A stretch of 64,000 bases of DNA, from contig JAFFJZ010000001.1 of assembly GCA_018340375.1 (NCBI GenBank), positions 11,860,001 to 11,924,000 of the forward strand, in the 5' to 3' direction. The number at the start of each line of letters is the position of its first letter. The stretch's first letter is position 1. The notes beneath the pieces were generated by a model. The model saw only the letters and a program-made list of their open reading frames with translations. It was not told where the DNA came from and did no database searches. Source of the stretch: Gonatopus flavifemur. Lineage: Eukaryota > Arthropoda > Insecta > Hymenoptera > Dryinidae. A program made the position numbers and the translations under genes. Of this stretch, positions 56,101 through 64,000 are shown in pieces.

Positions 56101-59100
56101 GTGAAGGCCAATCGTATCCGCTGATGTTGTCTTGTAACTATATATTTACGAGCATACAAGGAAAAAATCTCCTGTCTCGACAATCGTCGCGACAGCTGAG
56201 AGAAGTGAAGAATGGTCATGTGCCTCTCCTCATACAGTGATGGAACAAAAGCTTCTATTGTGACACAAGCGACACCGCTTTGTTGTGTACGACTGCGATA
56301 GTGTGTGAAGAAAATACGCACCTCCACGTGAAAATAGAGAGACTCCCTCACTAACGTCAGCTCGTTTTTCTTTTGGAGATATGTTCTCGCCGCTCGCACT
56401 TTCCCTGCCACATCGACCCAACGTTTTTCATTTTTCGAATTTCGATCCCGACCATCGACACCTTATCCCTCAGTTATTTATTCCAATTTTATCGATCGGT
56501 AACCAGCCTCCACGTTTATGCATTATTATCAATTCAATATCGCCCTCATAAAAGAAAAAGTTTGGTGGCAGTACAATTTCAAGTTTAATAAGAAACCAGG
56601 CTCCGCTCGTCAAACTTTTACCTCGATCTGTTTGACCGACCACAGTGAAATTCAGACCCGGAACTGCGAAAGTCTTTCCGAGGGAGAGGAATATTATGAT
56701 ATGCTGAAGATGTTTAATAAGAAAGAAATTTATTATCTTTGGAAGTTCGACAGGGTCCATCATAAGGTGAATTCGACGATTAATTCGATAATCTGTTTGC
56801 AAGGATTGAAAGGATTCCATGCACATTCGAGTCGAATTTGCATCGATCATTGGAAAGTTTTTCATTTTCGCGAGAATTCCATCAAGTTTCCAGAGAGAGG
56901 AGGATGATCGTTGATCCTCTTTCTTGAATTCTCGAGCGAGAATCGTTAACAAAAGGACAAGAGAGGAAATGCCAAAGAAACGTTGAAACGAGATAAAGAA
57001 GAATGGCGGTAAGGAGTGCGGGGAGCAGGAAGGAGAGAACAAGAAAGAGAGGAAAAGGATCGATCCAGAAGCGTGTCGATCGTCCGCATTCCAATTGGCT
57101 CGGAAAGAGTTTCCTCACGATTTCTCGATGGTTGGAAACACGATGACTGTAAAATTCGTAAGGGAGTTCTTCATCCTCATCCTTCTTTCCTCTTGATTCT
57201 CTCGGTTGTTTTTTCTTCTTCTTTCTCTCAAAGATGTACTATTGATGGTATTACCGAGTGCCAAAGAGAATCAACGACAACGAGAAAGTCTATTATTGAG
57301 TTGCTCTTTTTTTCCCCTTCCTCCAGTTTGGACTAAGTTTTACAAATGATTCGCTGTTCCTTCTTTTTTTTCTCCGTTGAAATATGAATATTCTCAGATT
57401 CGAAGAATTTGAATATAAGGTGGAATCGAATTCTTTGTGAGGTTGATTAAACGATGAGGAAAGAATACCGATTGAGTGGAGATAGAACGGACGAGCGTTG
57501 TATCTATGCATAATTTTACGGTTGTTGAAATTTATTTGGATGAATAAAAATTCATTCCAATTTGAATTCTATTGAAAGTTCGCTAGGTTAATCTCCGAAG
57601 GAGGGAAATAAAAATGTTGTTACGTAAATTGTAACAGCAATGTAGTTTTATCCTCAAACTATAATGCTGCTTCGAGAGTCGAGGGTTGAGATAGTTATTT
57701 GGGTTTAATAAAGACAAAAACATACAGCTTTCATCGTGAAATTCCACATTCAGTATTTTTACCCTGTTGGTCGTGCTCGTAGCACCGTCAACAATCCGAT
57801 TTTTCTCGCTCGTATACAAGGATTTTACCGAGCATATTAGAGTCTCTTTGGCGCACCCGGTTATCCTCCTTTCTCTTTTCACAATTACTTTTTCCTCAAC
57901 ATATTTCCTTGAAGCTCTCCTATACTCCCCCAAAATCGAGCCAGCTCCAACGTTCCCAGGATTTTCCAATTACCTTTTATAAACCAGCTTAATCTCTACG
58001 GTGAAAAAGCACGAATATAAACACATTCGTATGAATCGTAGGGAATAACAAGAATACCCGCGCGATAGAGGACATTCCGATCAAATGTAAAATTGATAAT
58101 ACGCTTATAAAATTTAATGAAGAAAGTTTCATGGTTGTACAGTTGAATTATCAGAATAACGCGATAACGAGGATGATGTGTTCCCACCAGAGAGCTATTA
58201 TTATTACTAGGAATTACGAAGACTTAAGTCAGCTACTAAAATCGTTAGAACAAGCAAGCAGCGCGATCGTGGAAGATGATCACATCGTCTTCATCTTCAT
58301 CACTTGGAAATACATTCTCTTATCTTATTTCGTGAAATGCGTTTCACAAGCTCGTTTCAAGTCTAACGAGATACTACCATGATTCATCTGATTTCAGTGA
58401 AGTTTAATTTTCGGTACCGTTCCTTTCTTCCTCAATAAGACATCGAAATTATATCTTGATTCATTCTACTACGCATTCACCAAAGAATTTTAAACTGCTA
58501 TCGGTTTTATAATCTGAATATATACGTAACTTGAATTTTCTTTCGAAATGTTGGAAAAAACCTTAGTTCCTCAGATCCTTCATCGTTTCTTTCACGCGAA
58601 ATTCCAATAACAGAATTCCCTCGCAAGGAATCTAGTGTTGCGTGACATTGTATTAAAATCTACTATAAAACCACGAGGGTGACGTACGAGTGGAGGTGGA
58701 GATTTCAAAAGGAGAAAACAAATGTCTAGATATAATTTATGGGCACCCTTTTTTCCCGTGACGGTGGTGGTAGTCGCAAAAATACTACCGGTAAGGAGTT
58801 CTTCTCTTCTCAAGGTTGGCTGAACGAGTAAAACCAGAAATGCGTGATGTAAGAAGTTTTTTTTCTTGGAAAAACTACCGAGGAAGAGAAATAAATGCTC
58901 GTGTAGAACTACGTGGCTCATCTCACCGTTGGAATATATATATATATATAAGGGAACTTGGCACGGCAACCGAACGTCGTATTGCTTGTACGTGTACCGC
59001 AGAGAAGGTGGAGGAGTGGAGGAGAGTAAGAGTAAAAAAAATCCGAAGACGCGAAAGAAAAGTCAAAAGAGGGGAGAAAACTCGAAAGTCTTTTCAAGAG

Positions 59101-59440
59101 AAAAATATATGCGAAAGCGTGGCCTTGCATTCGATGGACATATCTCTCGCTATGTTCTATTATCGCACTTGTTCCAACAGTCTTGGAATGGAGGAAGATA
59201 AATGAATGCTACTCGGAATATTTATACGAGGAGGAAGTGACAATTAAAGTCTTGATTAATCGATATTAAGTTTTATCGATGAAAAGCTCTGTATCCGTTG
59301 AACTCAATAGAATTGTTGGAGATCGAGGGAGTATTCCAAACACGTTTTCAAACTGTTGTTTCTCTTCTTTTATTTCATTTCTGAATTCCAAACGTGAAAT
59401 CCTATGCTTCGAATGTACGGTTTGTTCATATTCATAACTC
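53175..59440. other. No gene recognised; dual open stretch at 56470-57042
   Basis: Mostly AT-rich. Between 56470 and 57042 the minus strand is open for 190 codons from a TTG and the plus strand for 129 codons (56518-56907). Neither shows a domain, and Leu/Ile/Phe-rich runs look like chance. TA tracts occur at 53985-54007 and 58934-58951. The block 54330-54560 is richer in CpG. I cannot support a gene here. Confidence 0.4.
58934..58951. repeat. (AT)n microsatellite
   Basis: Nine AT units. Confidence 0.85.
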
Positions 59441-59448
59441 CCCGTTAA

Positions 59449-60123
59449 GGGGTTATATCCTCCTTATTCTCTAAAAAAAAGCTTCTTTCAATAATTTTTT
59501 TTGAGCCTTTCTTTATGATAATCATATGAACAACCAATACACCATGATTGAAGATTTTCGACAGAATGGCGGCTGTAGGAGCGTTTTGCAGAAAACTATG
59601 GTTTGAAATCGGGAAGCAGCAGAACTGGAAGAGTTCTCATCCGATCGACTTGAAAATTGAACTGTAACTTCATCGTGTGATTATCTAGTGAAGTATACAC
59701 GATTATTTTCACGATTGGTCAACAGGATTTTTTTTGATGAACAATCAAAGTCGATTTTTTTTTCAAAAATTCGAATTTTTTGTTCAAGGTCTCGCCGGTT
59801 TGCGAAAAAATTCTTAAAATTATGATCGTGTGTACTTCACTAGATAATCACACGATGAAGTTACAGTTCAATTCTCAAGTCGATCGGATGAAAACTCTTC
59901 GAGTTCTACTGCTTGCCGATTTCAAACCATAGTTTCCAGCAAAACGCTTCTGCAGCCGCCATTATGCAAAAAATTCTCAATAAAAAAAGGTTCTCTTACT
60001 CCTGAAGAGCTGCTTGCTCAATCGATTGGTGTATTGGTTGTTCATGATTATTATAACGGAATGCTCACAAAAATGATTGAAAAAAGCTTTTTGTTTTAGA
60101 GAATAAGGGGGATATATAACCCC
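59449..60123. mobile_element. TTAA-flanked fold-back element, 675 bp, Kolobok-like
   Basis: GGGGTTATATCCTCCTTATT then CTCTAAAA at 59449 is mirrored from 60123 by GGGGTTATATATCCCCCTTATT-like sequence, also followed by CTCTAAAA. Arms of nearly 290 bp continue through ACAACCAATACACCA, ATGGCGGCTG and GAACTGTAACTTCATCGTGT. The centre is about 90 bp. TTAA lies immediately outside both ends (59445-59448, 60124-60127). A TTAA duplication with GGGG termini fits Kolobok (RGGR ends) better than piggyBac. One arm lacks a block of about 50 bp (CGATTGAGCAAGCAGCTCTT in the right arm), so the arms have diverged by indels. Confidence 0.85.
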
Positions 60124-60129
60124 TTAAAC

Positions 60130-61635
60130 TGATTTTTATCAGATTTATATTTCTAATGTAAATTGTTGGAGTTCCTTTTTGAGGAACGAGCGGAGAAAAC
60201 AGCCTCTATACGTAAGAGCGTATCAACGTTCTTCCGAAGGTGAGGGATAAATGCTCTGGTCAATACCCAATTAGATTGGAGATAATACCTACTCTTTTCC
60301 CGTGGTTGGTTCATTTATGTATTGCTAGGAATATACAATTTCTAAATTGTAACCCTTCGTCGGATCGTTTCTGTACGTCGTTATTCCAGTTACGCTTCAC
60401 CGCACAGAATCTATCCACACACTTATATATGCACACACGTGTGTTGATTCGCATGAGTCTACGTACATGTACTCACAAAGTATGTACTTTTGTCTGTAAG
60501 GGTGTGGGTGTCGTACGTGCGTGACACAGCCGGCGCGCATCGTTTCACCGAAACGACACGATTTCCCCTTACGGATTACGTGTGCGGAAAGAGAAGGAGA
60601 TGTCATCCAGAATGAAGATATGGGACGAGAAGGATGGATGGTTGGAAAAGGGAATAAAAGAGGAAAGAAGAACCTCTAAGTGGAGAGAAAAGAGAGAGAG
60701 AAAGAGAATCGTAAACAACGTTTTATAAATTTTTTAAAACTCGGTGCATGGAATTCAAATTCTGTTTGTTTGTAGAATGTTTTCATGATACTCCACCTAT
60801 GTATGGATTTTGGTGAATATACGGATGTTTTTGTTCTGTTTTTCAGGATTGGTGAAATCAGAGGTCGCAGGGATGGAGGGATAGGGATATAGGGCGAACC
60901 GGGACATGTGATTGAATTTTCATAAGCTGTTATTCAATAAGCATATCGGATGGAACACAACCGATGATCGGTAAAATAGTCTCCGCATGGTTAACACGGC
61001 GTAACACAAGGTCGGTTTAATCATTCTCTTCATGCATATTTTCAGGTATAATATACGAAACGTGTGAGCTATAAATAATGAAAGGTTTAATACAGAATAA
61101 CGCTGTACATGTATAATATGTATTATTTAAAACGTAGTGCATAGAATTTAAATTTGTGTGTTCCAAGGAAACCTATGAATCCCGATAAGTATACAAATGC
61201 GTTTTCCCTTCTCCCAGAGAAGTAAACATCGGTGGTTGCGAGGGTATACAAGGTAGAATACGTGGAATTAAATTTTCATAAGGTTCCTCAGGTGTTGCAA
61301 TCTGATATTCAATGAGATATTCCATTACAGAAGCTACGGCAACTGCAAGAATTTTCTGGGAAATGTTAGAGTTCTGGGTCAATCTTTTTATAATACCAAG
61401 ATTTGTGTTATTGTTGAACAAGAGGACTACTAACTAAACTACACGGAGGTTATTTGGAATTTAGACGCCAAGTATATGAAAAAACCTTGAAAAAGAAACA
61501 TATAAACCGAAAAGCAGAAGTCGCACGCTACCGTGTATTTATACTCATAAACCGAAATTTAACCTTCTGAAAAAATTTCCAATGCACAATAACTCAATAC
61601 ATATTGTATATCACGAAAAAAAAAACTACACTTGT
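60130..61635. other. No gene recognised
   Basis: Short ORFs only. Two similar passages, AAACTCGGTGCATGGAATTC-like at 60737 and AAACGTAGTGCATAGAATTT-like at 61129, each followed by GGGA/GAGG-type sequence about 130 bp later, hint at an old duplication of roughly 390 bp period. Confidence 0.4.
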
Positions 61636-61640
61636 ACTGT

Positions 61641-62318
61641 CCCAGTGAACACCATATGTAAATGTTACATAACACAGAAATCACAAGTAACGTAACTCTG
61701 TTACGTACATGTGATGTAACAATTATATAATATTATATGCTTATATTTCGTAGCAATTTGTTACTTCTATGTTATGTATCAGTTACGTAAGCAAGTGACT
61801 TTAAAAAAACGTAACTTGCCATTTTTATGTTATGCATTAGTTAAGGGAGTGTCGGATAAGTTGGGAAATGTCAAACTCTTTCTATATAGTTGGATGTTCA
61901 GAAAACTTTTTTTTCAGGTACATATCTAGTGAATATCGAAAGTAACCTATTACCATATGTTTCATAGCTAATCCAAGTAGCCACGCGCTTTCACAGCGCT
62001 TCAACATGCTGTGTTGTTACCTGGGTACGTGGTAGTTACATTAATGTTACGTTCAATACTTGCTGGGATGAGATCACGAATGAATTGGAATTTTCATGTG
62101 ATGATCATATGATTCTTTAGTATTGACATGACATCGCCATCACGTTACACTTATGCACTGGGCACGTAAAAAATCTTTTCATTTACGTAACTGTGATGTA
62201 ACATTGTTCCTCACATAGTTATGTAACTGAGTAGGAAATTGTGAGTCACATGTGACTCCCAAGTTACGTAACTGGTTACTTAACGTTATGTAACATTTAC
62301 GTAACTGTACTCACTGGG
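61641..62318. mobile_element. MITE, 678 bp, CCCAGTGA ends, GTTACGTAAC motif
   Basis: CCCAGTGAACACCATATGTA then AATGTTACATAAC at the left; inverted from 62318, CCCAGTGAGTACAGTTACGT then AAATGTTACATAAC. GTTACGTAAC, GTAACTTG and ATGTTATG variants cluster in the outer 200-230 bp of each side, and the centre lacks them. No ORF. Superfamily unassigned. Confidence 0.75.
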
Positions 62319-62524
62319 ATATAATTCTACTATACACTTTCGATTAACCACACTACGAACTTGATCAGTTCATGTGATTTCGAAATATAAGCGTTTCAAA
62401 TTTTCATCACCTTTTTCTTATCAAGATAGATTTTCGCTATCGTGAAGGGGGCGTTCCAATATTCGGAATCCTCTAAATGAATGATTTTTATCCAATCCCA
62501 TGTGGAAATTGCCGAACTTGACGA

Positions 62525-62960
62525 ATGGCCCAGTACTGGCAAGTTTGTATTTGTCATACTTCGAGCAAAACAACTGCCCCCCCCCCCCCGTACAGTGGCA
62601 TTACTCTTTTTCAACTGACACCAATTGTTCGACGGTTCTCAAACGGTATTGGTTTCCTTGGCCAGACAGTCTTGGATCAGTACCGTATCAACACTGATTG
62701 GAGAACACCTAGGTTGTGGAAAAATGAAACCATGCCAGTACTGAGCCAGAGTTGGTAATATTTTGCAGCGTTACACAGAGACGGTACTGTGCCAGCATCG
62801 CGCCACGTTCTTTCACGACAGAATTGTTAGTGAGTCGGGGGTCAACCCATTTCTGCTGAAACATCGCTACTTTGGTGAGCAAATATTGCGCCATTACTGA
62901 CCCACAGTTGGTCATCTTCTGAAATTTTACGAAAAGACGATACTGTGCCAGCATGGATGT
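62525..62960. repeat. GTACTGG-rich degenerate repeat
   Basis: CCAGTACTGGCA, CTGTGCCAGCAT (twice, each preceded by GATAC/GGTAC), GCGCCATTACTGACCC and GGATCAGTACCG recur. The two CTGTGCCAGCAT passages are about 155 bp apart and are followed or preceded by similar TTGGT(A/C)AT..TT(G/T)CAG.. sequence, so a roughly 155-bp tandem unit is likely. Vocabulary is shared with the MITE at 44.7 kb. Confidence 0.5.
62577..62589. repeat. Homopolymer C13
   Basis: Thirteen consecutive C, unusual in such AT-rich DNA and prone to slippage or sequencing error. Confidence 0.9.
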
Positions 62961-63289
62961 TTCAACAGTGTTCCACTACGAAAGCGATTGTGGATTGGGT
63001 TTCAACTCACCTTCGCGGCAACATAGCTACACTAAGAGAATAGTTTGATTTTTATCTATTTTAAATTAAAATTTATCAAATAATTTATGGAAAAAGTTGA
63101 CGCAAAATTTGACAGCACACGCAGTTTGGCTGCGTGCAATCTAGATGGGATCAATAACCTTGCCATTCAAAGTGTCAATAGTACGCCATGGAGAATCCCC
63201 GTGGAATGCATTGAAGGTCCAAATTCCAATGTTGGCTGGATTGGAATGCCGGTACAGGCAAGATTGAAATTCCGATTCAGGTACAATTG

Positions 63290-63480
63290 CACTGAGAAAA
63301 AAAGATTGTGAACTCGAAGACGGTTTAGTTCTTTCAACTAAATCGTGGGCTTAAATACGGCGAATCTCACGGAATAGTTCTGTCAACTACATCGTATGTT
63401 TGTAAAGATTGATTCCCATCAACTACAGATGTAGTTGACAGAACTAAATGGTAATTTGATCAAATACATCATTCTTTTAA
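63290..63480. mobile_element. Probable MITE end with AGTTCTGTCAACTA repeats
   Basis: CACTGAGAAAAAAAGATTGT resembles the ends of the elements at 18457 and 45837. It is followed by AGTTCTTTCAACTAAATCG, AGTTCTGTCAACTACATCG and the inverse ATGTAGTTGACAGAACTAA. The opposite end is not seen before the window edge. Confidence 0.4.
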
Positions 63481-63746
63481 CATAAAAATGATACTTATTA
63501 CAATCAATTGTACCGTATTTCATTAGATTCAATAATTATTCCAATCAACTCAATAGAAGAATCCGTTCAAGGTTACAAGATGTTTAATGCAAGACTATTT
63601 CATTTCAAATCATAAATATATTTATGTAAAAAAAATGTGTAAATCAAAAAGTTAATCTTCATTTGTTTACTGTTCAATCTCTGAAATGCTTCGATATCTC
63701 ACCATGATGATACCGGTAAGTGTATAGTATATTAAATCTCATTTGA

Positions 63747-63823
63747 GGGGAATCGAACCTACCTATCTTGAGTTTACCTACCTATCTGAGACACTAACGT
63801 CCTGACCGTTTCTCTACAGCGCG
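63747..63823 (-). repeat. tRNA-like sequence, likely SINE head or tRNA pseudogene
   Basis: On the minus strand, GGTTCGATTCC (63759-63749) is a perfect B box. TAGAGAAACGG (63816-63806) is a weak A box about 55 bp upstream of it, close to the spacing in tRNAs with a long variable arm. Between them TAGGTAGGTAAACTCAAGAT and AGGTAGG duplicate a short TAGGTAGG word, which spoils a normal cloverleaf. RNA polymerase III promoters of this type drive tRNA-derived SINEs. Downstream sequence to about 63600 could be the SINE body. No real tRNA is supported. Confidence 0.45.
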
Positions 63824-64000
63824 CTTCGTATTTTGCTCTTGCAAAAGTTGTTAATGTACTACATACCCTGTATTCTACCATCTCTGATCAGGTGATTTTC
63901 AAATAATTATTTATTTATTACAACTAAAAATGCGTTCAATTATGATCATTGATGTTTAAACAAAATGAACGTTGATGATACTATAACAGTGTGATGTAGT

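Noticed and set aside
56470..57042. 190-codon minus-strand ORF as a gene
   Set aside because: Starts with TTG, lacks domains and splice context, and overlaps another open frame; kept only as an observation.
58816..59205. Lys/Arg/Glu-rich 129-codon plus-strand ORF
   Set aside because: Purine-rich low-complexity DNA with a TA repeat in the middle; a second frame and the opposite strand are equally open.

Overview
The window looks like intergenic or intronic DNA from an insect nuclear genome. It is AT-rich, has frequent CpG (TTCG/TCGA words), TA/TC/GGAA microsatellites, no bacterial-style gene packing, and many DNA transposons. Four mariner lineages with Hymenoptera-like features suggest, but do not prove, a hymenopteran (ant, wasp or sawfly). 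I found no host protein-coding gene I can identify. Only short exon-like segments (best near 32.5-32.9 kb) are worth a check, and nearly all long ORFs are transposase or repeat shadows. Layout: 0-1.4 kb holds two decayed minus-strand fragments (an arthropod multicopy family carrying an FSDGASSQYKN motif, and a cecropia/irritans-like mariner). 7.7-8.7 kb is a broken mauritiana-type mariner. 10.3 kb is a textbook 192-bp hAT MITE with a perfect 8-bp target duplication. 12.9-15.9 kb is a transposon cluster: a 1322-bp mariner with one stop, then a MITE split by a second, mauritiana-type mariner. 17.9-19.4 kb is a decayed mariner with a 188-bp palindromic MITE inside its transposase. 20.1-20.9 kb is a GGGCCC-rich inverted-repeat element. 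26.9-27.2 kb is another mariner stub. 30.2-30.7 kb is an unusual 111-bp higher-order array built on GCGAGCGAAGCGAGC. 30.8-31.7 kb has two MITEs. 36.8-38.3 kb has three fold-backs, the largest with about 305-bp arms. 39.1-40.4 kb is a structurally intact mariner with an uninterrupted 353-residue transposase. 40.5-53 kb has a run of TIR elements and a degenerate TGTAGTTC repeat. 59.4-60.1 kb is a TTAA-flanked fold-back of Kolobok type, 61.6-62.3 kb a GTTACGTAAC-rich MITE, and 63.75 kb a tRNA-like (SINE head) sequence on the minus strand. How the parts relate: the only potentially functional enzyme is the mariner transposase at 39.15-40.21 kb. It could in principle act on its own ends and on the near-identical 12.9-kb copy; the older 17.9-kb family shares the inner TIR core. 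The many MITEs have no matching transposase here and must have been moved from elsewhere. Nested insertions give a relative chronology. The points most worth following are the intact mariner, the 111-bp GCGAGC higher-order repeat, the long fold-backs as possible hairpin-RNA loci, a short motif repeated three times between 16.8 and 21.4 kb, and a possible secreted-peptide or terminal-exon region at 32.5-32.9 kb.
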